From positions 1 through 64,000 of the forward strand of contig PKRC01000009.1 in assembly GCA_017577715.1 (NCBI GenBank): DNA of 64,000 nt. Reading direction: 5' to 3'. This document shows, piece by piece, positions 1-7,977 of the stretch. This DNA is from Clostridia bacterium (lineage in GTDB: Bacteria > Bacillota > Clostridia > Caldicoprobacterales > Caldicoprobacteraceae). Numbering within the stretch: the stretch's first letter is position 1; each line of letters begins with the position of its first letter. The notes under the pieces are model-generated. The model did no database searches. It had not been told where the DNA came from and saw only the letters and a program-made list of their open reading frames with translations. A program made the position numbers and the translations under genes.

Positions 1-272
1 CCTTCTCTTACCTCAATTACAGCAGGACCCACTTTTACGGTTAATACGGTTAAAAAGTCGCTTAAAGATATGTCTTCTTTGCTGCTTAAACTAACGGGTA
101 ACCATTGCACTGTATTACCAGTCTGTTATTTTAAAATTTCCTTTCTTAGCCAGTAGTACAACTGTTTTGTGGTTATGTTGTGTTGCCTGCAAAAATCCCT
201 TGCAAACAAGCCGCTGGCTTTGTAGGCTTCAATTCTGGTTTTCCATTGCTGCCTGCGTTCCGTATGTGTCAT
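1..272 (-). pseudogene. IS66-family accessory protein (TnpA-like), interrupted and cut by window edge
   Basis: Reading leftwards from an ATG at 272, the frame begins MTHTERRQQWKTRIEAYKAS and continues through a helix-turn-helix-like stretch with QHNITTKQLYYWLR. This is the usual start of the small HTH accessory protein of IS66 elements. A TAA at 126-128 ends the frame after 48 codons. The same frame stays open upstream of the window edge and reads PVIEVREG-like residues (GPAVIEVREG) typical of the C-terminal part of this family. One nonsense change (CAA to TAA would fit) therefore seems to have split the gene. The element runs off the left edge, so no transposase is visible. Family assignment is by recognition; confidence in the interruption is high. 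Confidence 0.7.
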
Positions 273-348
273 AGATAATCCCTCCCCATCATTTTTACGG
301 AGAGATTATCTCATATTTGCTTGCAAATTTTTAGGTGTGCTCTATTTG

Positions 349-370
349 ACGCTTACGTTCAAGTAAGCGT
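349..370. repeat. Inverted GTAAGCG ends (IS66-type terminal repeat) forming a hairpin
   Basis: ACGCTTAC (349-356) and GTAAGCGT (363-370) form a perfect 8-bp inverted repeat around six bases, followed by a T-run (370-377). GTAAGCG is the common outer end of IS66-family elements. The leftward IS66 remnant would be expected to end in CGCTTAC here, near 356. The facing copy could be the end of a second element or simply give a terminator on the plus strand. Confidence 0.5.
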
Positions 371-504
371 TTTTTTAGCAAAGGATTTGCTTTATCAACC
401 TCCCCACTCCGAAATTTTTTAGAGATAGAACTACATAAAAGACACTGTCCGTTACACATTGATGTAACAGATAAGCTTAGGTACAAAGGATACGAGGGTT
501 GTAT

Positions 505-612
505 TCATTTTTCAATGTAATGTTCTGTTATAATGTCAAATATCTTTCCCCCTCCTGTTAAAAGAGTATTATTGTTTTTATAATATTTTAGATATTCTAG
601 AATTTTGTTCAT
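505..612 (-). CDS. 35-residue ORF translationally coupled to the ABC permease
   Basis: A 35-codon frame starts at an ATG (610-612) that overlaps the TGA of the upstream permease (ATGA overlap). It is preceded by a strong GGAGGAG site inside the permease's last codons. The product begins MNKILEYLKYYKNNN and has no membrane segment or recognisable motif. It could be a short peptide of the exporter operon or the stub of a longer gene cut when IS material arrived just downstream. I do not recognise it. Confidence 0.4.
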   Translation of the reverse strand: MNKILEYLKYYKNNNTLLTGGGKIFDIITEHYIEK

Positions 613-1388
613 ATTTCTCCTCCTGTCGACTGGTATTTTTTCAGCCCTTGGTAAAGGATAATTTTTAAAACCAAATAATATAATAAGGGAGATGAATAAC
701 ACCATATACTCTCGTATACATTGCTCTTACCAAGGGCAATCCTTGCAGGAATTGCACTTAATAAGAAAATAGGAATTGCATATATGAGAAGATTACGGAG
801 GATTTTTGGGAAAACCGTATCAGGCTTTTCTGCCATTGTTAAAAGCTGCAGGACTATCGCTGAAATTGCTTCGGACCTTAAACCAAAAAGAGTAAAACTG
901 TATACTATGAAAAATAAAAGTCCCATTAAAATAGAAGCACTGAAAATTGAAATGATATAAGCTATTGTCAATTTAATTCCACATATTTTCATACACCATA
1001 TATTTAGAAATATTAACAAGGGGGTTGAAAAAGCTGCAGGAAAATTTAGGTTTTTTAGTACGATGTATTTTATGAGAGGCAGTGGTTTTAGTAAATCAAA
1101 ATCAAAATACCCTGTTAAAACTGATTGTCCAAACTTGGAAACAGCTTCTGCAAAGAAAATTGCATATAAGTTGTTTACTAAAAAGAAGCAGGTTATATAA
1201 AAAAGAATTTCTTGTCTATTATAATCACCAAAAATGTCAATTCTTTGAGTAAGCAGGTAATAGCCTAAAAATGTCGCAGTATATAAAGATAAGTCTGCCA
1301 AAAACCAGCTTAACAAATTTGCTCTATATTGAATTGCTTTTTTAATTGAAAATCTTATAGATTCTATTAACATGTTTTCACGCCCCAT
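609..1388 (-). CDS. ABC-2 type permease, second subunit of exporter
   Basis: A 259-residue, strongly hydrophobic protein with about six predicted membrane segments. It resembles the COG3694-type permeases that occur with a COG4587 permease and a COG4586 ATPase as a three-gene exporter. Its start overlaps the end of the preceding permease gene by 11 bases, so the operon is tightly coupled. The N-terminus carries an amphipathic stretch (IESIRFSIKKAIQYR) before the first membrane helix, usual for ABC-2 permeases. The substrate is unknown. The partner ATPase carries a frameshift, so the exporter may be inactive. Confidence 0.75.
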   Translation of the reverse strand: MGRENMLIESIRFSIKKAIQYRANLLSWFLADLSLYTATFLGYYLLTQRIDIFGDYNRQEILFYITCFFLVNNLYAIFFAEAVSKFGQSVLTGYFDFDLLKPLPLIKYIVLKNLNFPAAFSTPLLIFLNIWCMKICGIKLTIAYIISIFSASILMGLLFFIVYSFTLFGLRSEAISAIVLQLLTMAEKPDTVFPKILRNLLIYAIPIFLLSAIPARIALGKSNVYESIWCYSSPLLYYLVLKIILYQGLKKYQSTGGEI

Positions 1389-2172
1389 GAGAGGTGTATT
1401 TTTTTAATCCATTTTTCATAAGTAAAAAAACAATGAAACCAAGTATTAGCACCCAGACTAGTGAAATAAGCAATCCTTTATTTACTATTTCAATGTCAAA
1501 ATTAGCATCACATATAAGCTTTGACGGGATATATGTTATATAAGGGAAAGGAGTCATTAGCATAATTGATTCAATTTTGCTAGGCAAAAGGTCTAAAGGG
1601 AAAATGGCACCTGAAAGAAGACCTGTCAGTAAGTTTCTGATGGCAGCTATGCCCCATATTTCTGTCAGCCAAAAAGATAACAATCCTATTATAAAGGAAA
1701 ATAAAGCATTGAGTAAAAAACCCAAAATTAACGCTAAAGGTAGGTATAACAGCCGGTTTGCTGGGATTTCAATTTTTGCCCAAATTGAGAGCACAATAAT
1801 TATTGGCATATATAAAATTGCAAACCTTGCAAGGCTTGAAGATATGTGACTGTATGAAATACTGGTCAGATAATCTACTGGAAGTAAAAGCTTTTGCCCA
1901 AATCTGTAAGTTTTTATATCCTTTTCAATGTCATGTTCAGCATGAATTTCTGTAAATAGAAGTATTACATTAGAAATGACAATGTAAATCATCATTTCTT
2001 TCAGAGTGTAATTTATGGGGTTTCCTTCAATTAAAGACCTCCAGAGAAAGAAGTTTATTAGGATTGGTACAATTAGGGAGCTTAAAAGCTCTCCTATAAG
2101 GTAAATTCTATACATTAAGAGTCTTTTTATTGAGTAGTCAAAATATCCAATAAAAATATACAATGTCCTCAT
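1378..2172 (-). CDS. ABC-2 type permease, first subunit of exporter
   Basis: A 264-residue membrane protein with about six hydrophobic segments and an N-terminal amphipathic helix, similar in layout to COG4587 permeases. Its ATG overlaps the stop codon of the ATPase gene by four bases and its end overlaps the next permease. These are the signs of a single exporter operon. The likely role is the membrane half of a drug, lipid or peptide exporter; nothing in the sequence identifies the cargo. Confidence 0.75.
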   Translation of the reverse strand: MRTLYIFIGYFDYSIKRLLMYRIYLIGELLSSLIVPILINFFLWRSLIEGNPINYTLKEMMIYIVISNVILLFTEIHAEHDIEKDIKTYRFGQKLLLPVDYLTSISYSHISSSLARFAILYMPIIIVLSIWAKIEIPANRLLYLPLALILGFLLNALFSFIIGLLSFWLTEIWGIAAIRNLLTGLLSGAIFPLDLLPSKIESIMLMTPFPYITYIPSKLICDANFDIEIVNKGLLISLVWVLILGFIVFLLMKNGLKKYTSHGA

Positions 2173-3156
2173 TTTTCTGCACCCTTATACAATGACTCTA
2201 TGATAATATCGAGATTATCATCGTGAAAATTTATATTTGAAATTTCAGCCTCATTTGACAAAACTCTCATTACATTTATCGTTTCTTCTGGACTAAATCT
2301 GATGAAATATTCTTGTTCTTCACTTGCTTCTTCTACTTTATAATATTTACTGATTCTTTCAACTGCACAATTGCTTGCGTTAAATCTAACCTTTCTGATG
2401 TCGGGAATCATACTTTTCAGTTTCTCAATTGTTCCATAATATAGCTCTTGACCTTTGTGGAGTATATAGATGTTGTCGCACAAATCTTCAATATCAGTTA
2501 TGTAATGGCTTGTTAGTATTATAGAGGCATTATATTTCTTTTTATAATTTTTTAAGTAGTTTCTAATTGCCCTTTGGGTGATAAAATCCAAGCCAATTGT
2601 AGGCTCATCAAGAAAGATAACTACCGGCAGGTGAAGGAATGATAATATTAATTCACCTTTCATCCTCTGTCCTAAAGAAAGGGTTCTGACCTGTTTTTGC
2701 AAGTCTATTTCTAACAAGCCCAATTCTTCTGCCATTGATTTTGCCCTTGAAATTGCTTCTTTTTTGTCAATAGAGTAAATGGAGGCAAAAAGTTTTACAG
2801 AATCAATAATAGTTAAGTCTGGATCTAACTGACCTCTCTGTCCCATTACTAATGAGACTTTTCTTCTTGTAATCTTTGCTTCGTAAAAAAGGGTCTTCTC
2901 CCAATACTCTTATAATACCCTCATCTGCTTTAATAATGCCAGATACTAATTTAATAGTAGTAGTTTTCCCCGCACCGTTTAAACCAATCAGTCCAAGTAT
3001 TTCTCCTTGATTTACAGTAAAAGAAATGTCCTTTACTGCTTGTATGTACTTGTACCTTCGCTTAAAAAAGCTTTTAACTGCATTTATCACGCCATTTTCT
3101 TTTATGTATACTTTGTAAGTTTTACTGACATTTTTAACAATTATCTGAGGTTGCAT
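2169..3156 (-). pseudogene. ABC exporter ATPase split by a one-base insertion
   Basis: The N-terminal part starts at the ATG at 3156 (MQPQIIVKNVSKTYKVY), with an AGGAGGA site just upstream, and carries the Walker A motif GLNGAGKTTT. After KDYKKK the frame goes out of register. A second frame from about 2860 continues SLVMGQRGQLDPDLTIID and carries the signature LSLGQRMKGE, Walker B VIFLDEPTIGLD and the H-loop SHY. Removing one T from the TTTT run at 2859-2862 (plus strand) restores one reading frame of about 328 codons. This matches the usual length of COG4586-type ATPases. The defect may be real or a homopolymer sequencing error. Confidence 0.8.
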
Positions 3157-3304
3157 TGTTTTTCCTCCTACAACGAGGGTCAACCTCTTGTAATGTACCA
3201 TATCTATTCGTTAATTGCAAGTTAAAATGAAGCTCTTTTTCTCTGTTGGTTCGTTGTAAAATTAAATGCAACACCAAAAAAATAATAAGACCATAGTAAA
3301 AAAT

Positions 3305-3351
3305 CCTCCTGTATGATATAGATATCCAAAACAAACTAATCATACAGGAGG
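3305..3351 (+). repeat. 13-bp perfect inverted repeat over the RBS of a transposase stub
   Basis: CCTCCTGTATGAT (3305-3317) and ATCATACAGGAGG (3339-3351) are perfect inverted repeats separated by 21 bases. The right arm holds the AGGAGG site of the short frame starting at 3358. In RNA read from upstream of the element, the arm would pair and hide the ribosome site. This is a known way for insertion elements to avoid activation by outside transcription. Whether it works that way here is inference. Confidence 0.55.
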
Positions 3352-3357
3352 TTCACT

Positions 3358-3441
3358 ATGGTTAATTACAATTGTACCACAAAACGTCGTCCTTTTAAAC
3401 ACCTAAATGCTTATGAAAGAGGAAAAATTGCTGCTAAGTAA
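3358..3441 (+). pseudogene. 5' stub of an IS30-type transposase
   Basis: A 27-codon frame with a good AGGAGG site reads MVNYNCTTKRRPFKHLNAYE and then RGKIAAK before a TAA. The KHLNAYERGKIAA stretch is the start of the helix-turn-helix region found at the N-terminus of IS30-family transposases. The rest of the gene is missing. It is a different IS30 lineage from the intact transposase that follows, so two elements overlapped or recombined here. Confidence 0.55.
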
Positions 3442-3449
3442 ATTGAAAA

Positions 3450-4965
3450 TTTAACTTCCACCCCCATGGTTATGAAATGTGGAACTTAATCTTGCAAATC
3501 AATATGTGGATTTTAATCCTGCAAGATGATATACTACTTCTAAGTATTACCCTTTACAGCAGTGCCTGCCTCAAATAGAAAGGGGCAACTATCATGCCTA
3601 AGTTTAAACACCTTACACTCACTGAGAGGAAGGCTATTGAGAATTATCTCAACGGTTCTCTATCCTTCAAAGCCATTGCAAAAGACCTTGGTCGGGATTG
3701 TACTACTATATCCAAGGAAGTTAGAAAACATATTACACACAAAAAGACAGGGGCGTACGGCAGAGCATTTAATAATTGTGTCCGTCGATTTGACTGTACT
3801 CACTCCTATCTCTGTGACAGCGGTAATTGCAGGAATCGTTATTGCCGTTTCTGCTCTAAATGTTACCTGGTGTGTCCTGACTATGAGGAATATCTGTGTC
3901 CTTTGCTTTCAAAACCACCTTATGTATGTAATGGCTGCAAAAATCTTAAAAGCTGTACACTTAAAAAATCTTTCTATGTTGCAGAAGATGCTCATCAAAA
4001 GTATAAACTATTACTCTCTGAATCACGAAGTGGAATCTCTGTTGACGAGGAAGAAATTATACGTCTTGATAGCATCATAAGCCCCCTCATTAAAAAGGGA
4101 CAGTCTTTACACCATATATGTTCTAATAACAGGGACGTCATTATGCACAGTGAAAGGACTATCTATAACTATGTTGATTATGGGCTTTTTACTGCTAGAA
4201 ATATCGATCTTCCAAGGAAAGTAGTATATCGACCAAGGAAGAAATCAGCTGACCATTTTAAAGTTGATAAATCCTGCAGAGTTGGCCGTACCTATGAAGA
4301 CTTTATTAACTTTTTAAAAGAACATCCCGATACACCTGTTGTTGAAATGGATACTGTAGAAGGTACAAAAGGTGGGAAGGTGCTCCTTACAATCCACTTT
4401 ATCGGTTCTCAGTTTATGCTGGCATTTATACGCGATGCCAACACTTCTCAGTCTGTCATTGATGTTTTTGAAGAACTTTACTTAAAACTGGGTTTAGAAG
4501 TTTTTCAAAAGCTTTTTCCAGTTATACTTACGGACAATGGCAGCGAGTTTTCTAATCCTACTGCTATTGAGTTTGATAAAGCTGGGAATCGAAGAACCTA
4601 TATTTTCTATTGTGACCCTTCTTCCCCATATCAAAAAGGTGCAGTAGAAAACAATCATGAATTAATCCGCCGAGTTATTCCTAAGGGGCATAGTTTTAAT
4701 CCGTATCAGCAACAGGATATTACATTGATGATGAACCACATAAACTCTTATGGGCGAAAGAAACTAAATGACTGTTCACCATATGCAGTATTTAGGTTTC
4801 TCTATGGAGATGATATTCTCAAAAAATTAGGAGCAGAACTTATACCAGCCAATGAAGTTATACTAAATCCAACCCTTTTAAGAAAGTGAAATAAAAGAAA
4901 CAGGTATTGTTGTAAGGGTAATACAAAAATTGTAAATTGAGCATGTGGAAGGGGTGGAAATCACC
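3450..4965 (+). mobile_element. IS30-family insertion sequence (boundaries approximate)
   Basis: A single long transposase gene occupies most of this segment. Candidate terminal repeats share the core TTCCACCCC (3456-3464) and its inverse GGGGTGGAA (4951-4959). That would make an element of about 1.5 kb, in the size range of the family. The similarity beyond the core is weak and I could not identify a target-site duplication, so the ends are tentative. Confidence 0.5.
3594..4889 (+). CDS. IS30-family transposase
   Basis: A 431-residue protein that cuts and rejoins DNA for its own element. The N-terminus (KHLTLTERKAIENYL, then a second helix set ending ISKEVRKH) is the IS30 helix-turn-helix domain. 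Residues roughly 60-125 hold a cysteine-rich cluster (CRNRYCRFCSKCYLVC and others) that may bind zinc. The catalytic domain shows the DDE pattern: VVEMDTVEG, then LTDNGSEF, then PYQKGAVENNHELIRR, which carries the glutamate. The ATG at 3594 has an AAAGGGG site eight bases upstream. The frame is full length, so the copy may be active. Confidence 0.9.
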   Translation: MPKFKHLTLTERKAIENYLNGSLSFKAIAKDLGRDCTTISKEVRKHITHKKTGAYGRAFNNCVRRFDCTHSYLCDSGNCRNRYCRFCSKCYLVCPDYEEYLCPLLSKPPYVCNGCKNLKSCTLKKSFYVAEDAHQKYKLLLSESRSGISVDEEEIIRLDSIISPLIKKGQSLHHICSNNRDVIMHSERTIYNYVDYGLFTARNIDLPRKVVYRPRKKSADHFKVDKSCRVGRTYEDFINFLKEHPDTPVVEMDTVEGTKGGKVLLTIHFIGSQFMLAFIRDANTSQSVIDVFEELYLKLGLEVFQKLFPVILTDNGSEFSNPTAIEFDKAGNRRTYIFYCDPSSPYQKGAVENNHELIRRVIPKGHSFNPYQQQDITLMMNHINSYGRKKLNDCSPYAVFRFLYGDDILKKLGAELIPANEVILNPTLLRK

Positions 4966-4999
4966 TTTGCAAAAAATGGTTGCTTTTTTCACCTTTGAT

Positions 5000-5048
5000 A
5001 CTTTATGCCCAAAAACAGGCAATAATTGCCTGTTTTTGGGCATAAAGT
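5000..5048. repeat. 49-bp near-perfect palindrome
   Basis: Bases 5000-5023 and 5025-5048 are exact inverted copies of 24 bases around a single central base (arms begin ACTTTATGCCCAAAAACAGG). No strong T-run follows on the plus strand. It lies about 35 bases beyond the likely right end of the IS30 element. It could be a transcription terminator, a target hairpin favoured by the insertion sequence, or a cruciform-forming site. Confidence 0.75.
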
Positions 5049-5175
5049 CGATAAAAACAACTAAAAAATGTAAAAAATAAATTATTTTTGGAAATAAAAA
5101 TTGTTTGTTTTTTGAAATGGGTTGACCTTAATTCTTCAAAGTGGATTTTACTTTTTCATTTGACCCTCTCAAAGC

Positions 5176-5297
5176 TAGGACGATATTAGAACGATTAAGG
5201 ACGATATTGAGTTTAAATATCGTCCTAGGCTCAAAGCCTTGATACAAGCGGATTTGAGGGACTTAAACACCCCTTTAGGACGATAAAGACGATATTT
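5176..5297. repeat. Cluster of AGGACGATATT-type short repeats
   Basis: AGGACGATATT occurs at 5177-5187 and 5198-5208 (21 bases apart, two helical turns), inverted at 5216-5226, and in degraded form at 5277-5297 (AGGACGATA followed by AAGACGATATT). The first and third copies make a 12-bp inverted repeat including an extra flanking T/A. Arrangements like this are seen at recombinase arm sites, plasmid iterons and repressor operators. No adjacent gene identifies which, and nothing coding is visible from 5049 to 5375. Confidence 0.55.
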
Positions 5298-5378
5298 TTC
5301 CTACTTCTTTATATGGCATATCACCCACTTAAAGCCACCATGCCCCCTTCTTTGAGGGGGAAGCGTACCGTTAAATCG

Positions 5379-5870
5379 TTGTGGTGGACAACAAACCAAA
5401 ATCAGCGGTGGAGGATGCAAAAGCCCTATATACAACAGCATTTCAGCCACACCACAGCAAAAACACGTTGCAATTTTGGGATACCGTTTATTTGCCACGT
5501 TTATCCATATTGCTGTGAATTGGTGAGTGGACTACAATTTCGCCCATCAAAACTAAAGCAGGAACACAATGCCATCCTCCACTTTTAAAGCTCGATTGCT
5601 AGCTAAAACAGTTATACCAAGGCTTTCCGTTCATTCTCCACTTTTATGTAAATTTTGCCCTTTATCCTCCACCTATCCCATGTTTCTAAGGAGGATAACA
5701 GTTATTCATCACCACCCTTTAAGGCGGTGGATGGAATTGAACAACCATAAGCTGGTGGATGGCTGCTAAAGCCTACAGACGACTGCATTTCCAGCCACAC
5801 CACCACAAAATCATGCTCAATTTTTGGGATAGCTCACCACTTGCCAGATTTATCCAAAATCAGCTTAATG
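5379..5870. repeat. Two degenerate copies of a ~140-bp block
   Basis: Bases 5379-5515 and 5722-5870 align along their length. Both contain GGTGGA, then a GCxAAAGCC element, CATTTC(C)AGCCACACCAC, CAATTTT(T)GGGATA and TTTATCCA in the same order and spacing. I estimate roughly two-thirds identity by eye. Read on the minus strand both show a shared but broken protein-like pattern (for example HPP followed by a PP/PS and GG), so they may descend from a gene. The block lies between the IS30 element and the 3' end of tRNA-Leu, a usual landing place for integrative elements. Confidence 0.5.
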
Positions 5871-5920
5871 CATTTTTGTTTTTCATTGCATTACTTTTGC
5901 ATTACTAACACCCATTTATG

Positions 5921-5951
5921 AAAAATTCCAGGATTTTCAAAACCCTGGAAT
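5921..5951 (-). terminator. Terminator of the tRNA operon
   Basis: ATTCCAGG (5925-5932) and CCTGGAAT (5944-5951) pair with an 11-base loop. Read on the minus strand the stem is followed by a run of T (5921-5925). It lies ten bases beyond the 3' end of tRNA-Leu, the last gene of the cluster. Confidence 0.7.
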
Positions 5952-5960
5952 CCTTGATAC

Positions 5961-6050
5961 TGGTGCCGGAGGCCGGACTCGAACCGGCACGGTCTTCTTC
6001 AGACCCCAGGATTTTAAGTCCTGTGCGTCTGCCAGTTCCGCCACTCCGGC
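5961..6050 (-). tRNA. tRNA-Leu (TAA)
   Basis: Read on the minus strand the gene starts GCCGGAGTGGCGG and ends in an encoded CCA. The acceptor stem GCCGGAG pairs with CTCCGGC, the anticodon loop CTTAAAA gives anticodon TAA, and there is a long variable arm, as expected for leucine. GGTTCGAGTCC is the T-arm. It is last in the four-gene cluster, so its 3' end faces the repeat- and IS-rich region. Confidence 0.95.
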
Positions 6051-6059
6051 AAAAATTAT

Positions 6060-6134
<75 letters not shown>

Positions 6135-6138
6135 ATGA

Positions 6139-6213
6139 TGGAGCGGGAAACGGGATTCGAACCCGCGGCTTTCACCTTGGCAAGGTGACGCTCTACCCCT
6201 GAGCTATTCCCGC
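6139..6213 (-). tRNA. tRNA-Gly (GCC)
   Basis: The minus strand begins GCGGGAATAGCTCAG and ends in an encoded CCA. The anticodon stem-loop CACCTTGCCAAGGTG gives anticodon GCC. Acceptor stem GCGGGAA pairs with TTCCCGC. It is four bases from tRNA-Cys. Confidence 0.95.
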
Positions 6214-6232
6214 GTATTATTATCTTGTACGC

Positions 6233-6308
<76 letters not shown>

Positions 6309-6418
6309 CTCTTGCTGTTTTTACCAGCTTGCTCACTCCTTGCTAGCATAAACAGCGCAACTGCTTTATCTGCCCCTTCAAGCCGTCACCATCTTGTGAT
6401 GTTGTGTTAACTATTATT

Positions 6419-6447
6419 AGTATACGGTAGTCACAATTATAAGTCAA
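6419..6447 (-). promoter_or_regulatory. Sigma-A promoter of the tRNA cluster
   Basis: On the minus strand TTGACT (6442-6447) and TATACT (6419-6424) are separated by exactly 17 bases. This is a near-consensus housekeeping promoter pointing into the Phe-Gly-Cys-Leu tRNA genes. The rest of 6309-6527 shows no gene. Confidence 0.75.
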
Positions 6448-6527
6448 AAACAGCCGTGGAGGATTTGGCACAACTATCTCCATATTTCTCGCAAAATCTC
6501 GCATTATCTTTATCAATATCCTGTATG

Positions 6528-7253
6528 CTATCTCCGCCTCTTTAATTCTTCAAATACATCTTCAAGCGATATGCCCTGCTCAACCAGAACTACCAACAGG
6601 TGGTATATAAGGTCACACGTTTCATATATGACTTCTGATTTTTTCCCATTTTTTACAGCTATTATCACCTCGGCTGACTCTTCTCCCACTTTCTTTAAAA
6701 TCTTATCGATGCCCTTTTCAAACAGGTAGCAGGTATAAGACCCTTCCCTGGGATGCAGCTTCCTGTCCACTATGACGTCATACAGCTCCTGCAACACCGA
6801 TGTGTTTTGATTTATAGGGGACTGTGCTTCGGCGTATACCTCTTCTGGGATAAATACCCTTTCTCCCTTTACAGTCCATGTACCAGTGGCTTTGTCTGCA
6901 GCACGATAAAAACAGGATTTATAACCGGTATGGCAGGCGGCCTTCACCTGCTCCACTTTAAACAGCAAGGCATCTCCATCGCAGTCTATAAATACTTCCT
7001 TAATTTTCTGGATATGTCCAGAAGTTTCGCCCTTTTTCCATATCTTTCTACGAGTTCTGCTCCAAAAATGGGTTATTCCGGTTTCAAGGCTTTTTTGGAA
7101 AGCCTCGCGGTTCATGTAGCCCACCATCAACACTTCCCCGGTATCATGATCCTGTACTATAGCGGGGACCACACCGTCAGCGTTAAAGCTTATCTCATCT
7201 ATCAAGGTATTCAAAACCCCTTCTCTAAAATTATCAACTTCTATGGCTTTCAT
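6528..7253 (-). CDS. hisIE: Phosphoribosyl-AMP cyclohydrolase / phosphoribosyl-ATP pyrophosphatase
   Basis: A 241-residue two-domain enzyme for steps two and three of histidine synthesis. The N-terminal HisI domain has the metal-binding and catalytic stretches FWSRTRRKIWKKGETSGH and DCDGDALL, and the cysteine site ACHTGYKSCFYR. The C-terminal HisE domain (from about residue 150) is an all-helical MazG-like pyrophosphatase with KKVGEESAEVIIA and ETCDLIYHLLVV. The ATG at 7253 has a GGGG site. It follows hisA by four bases. In related operons hisF usually sits between hisA and hisI; here it is absent. Confidence 0.93.
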   Translation of the reverse strand: MKAIEVDNFREGVLNTLIDEISFNADGVVPAIVQDHDTGEVLMVGYMNREAFQKSLETGITHFWSRTRRKIWKKGETSGHIQKIKEVFIDCDGDALLFKVEQVKAACHTGYKSCFYRAADKATGTWTVKGERVFIPEEVYAEAQSPINQNTSVLQELYDVIVDRKLHPREGSYTCYLFEKGIDKILKKVGEESAEVIIAVKNGKKSEVIYETCDLIYHLLVVLVEQGISLEDVFEELKRRR

Positions 7254-7257
7254 CTTT

Positions 7258-7977
7258 TTACCCCTCCTCCAGCTTTAAAGCTTCCCTTAAATCTATCTTG
7301 CCGCTATATAGTGCCTTGCCTATGATGACGCCGGCTGCTCCAGCAGATTTAAGCCCCACTATGTGTTCCAGAGAGCTTACCCCACCCGATGCTATTACCT
7401 TGAGGCCCGTCTCTTCTATCATCTCCTGAGTGGCTGATATATTTGGTCCTTCCAGCATGCCATCGCGCAGTATATCGGTATAAACTATGGTTTCCACTCC
7501 CATCTCCTTCACCTTTTTGCCCAGCTCAATAGGCGTTATGTCGCTCACCTTTATCCAGCCCCTTACGGCTATCCTGTTGTCTCTTGCATCTATCCCAACG
7601 GCTATGGAGGAGCCAAAACGCTTCACCGCCAATTCAATCAATTCAGGATTTTCTATGGCCACCGTGCCCAGTATAATCCTTGCCACGCCGACTTCCTCTA
7701 AAAGATGGGATATCCTTTCCATAGAACGTATACCGCCGCCCACCTGAATGGGTATATCGACTTCTTTTACAATTCTCTTTATAATATCCTCGTTGTGGGA
7801 ATATCCCTGGAATGCCCCATCCAGGTCCACCACATGGAGAAAAGATGCTCCCTTTTCTTTCCACTGCACAGCAACTTCTACCGGATCCTGGCTGTATACC
7901 GTCTGCTGATCAACCCTACCTTGCCTTAACCTAACGCATTTCCCTTCTTTTATATCTATAGCCGGATAAACGGTCAT
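7258..7977 (-). CDS. hisA: ProFAR isomerase (HisA)
   Basis: A 239-residue TIM-barrel isomerase that opens the ribose ring of ProFAR. It starts MTVYPAIDIKEGKCVRL with the catalytic Asp8 in PAIDIKEGK. It carries the phosphate-binding half-barrel repeats VGGGIRS and ASGGVSS and the second acidic site in VYTDILRDGMLEGPN. These features favour HisA over HisF, which would read CLDV and include DGT. It sits 28 bases after hisB with no hisH between them. Confidence 0.93.
   Translation of the reverse strand: MTVYPAIDIKEGKCVRLRQGRVDQQTVYSQDPVEVAVQWKEKGASFLHVVDLDGAFQGYSHNEDIIKRIVKEVDIPIQVGGGIRSMERISHLLEEVGVARIILGTVAIENPELIELAVKRFGSSIAVGIDARDNRIAVRGWIKVSDITPIELGKKVKEMGVETIVYTDILRDGMLEGPNISATQEMIEETGLKVIASGGVSSLEHIVGLKSAGAAGVIIGKALYSGKIDLREALKLEEG

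Noticed and set aside
5160..5300. CRISPR array
   Set aside because: The AGGACGATATT copies are only 11 bases, unevenly spaced, and one is inverted; no cas genes are present.
5301..5770. Overlapping ORFs of 65-91 codons in the repeat region
   Set aside because: They overlap on both strands, lack ribosome sites and have compositions unlike real proteins. They are better explained by the degenerate repeat blocks.
6753..7325. 190-codon plus-strand ORF opposite hisIE/hisA
   Set aside because: It is a shadow of two well-identified histidine genes and has no ribosome site or motif.
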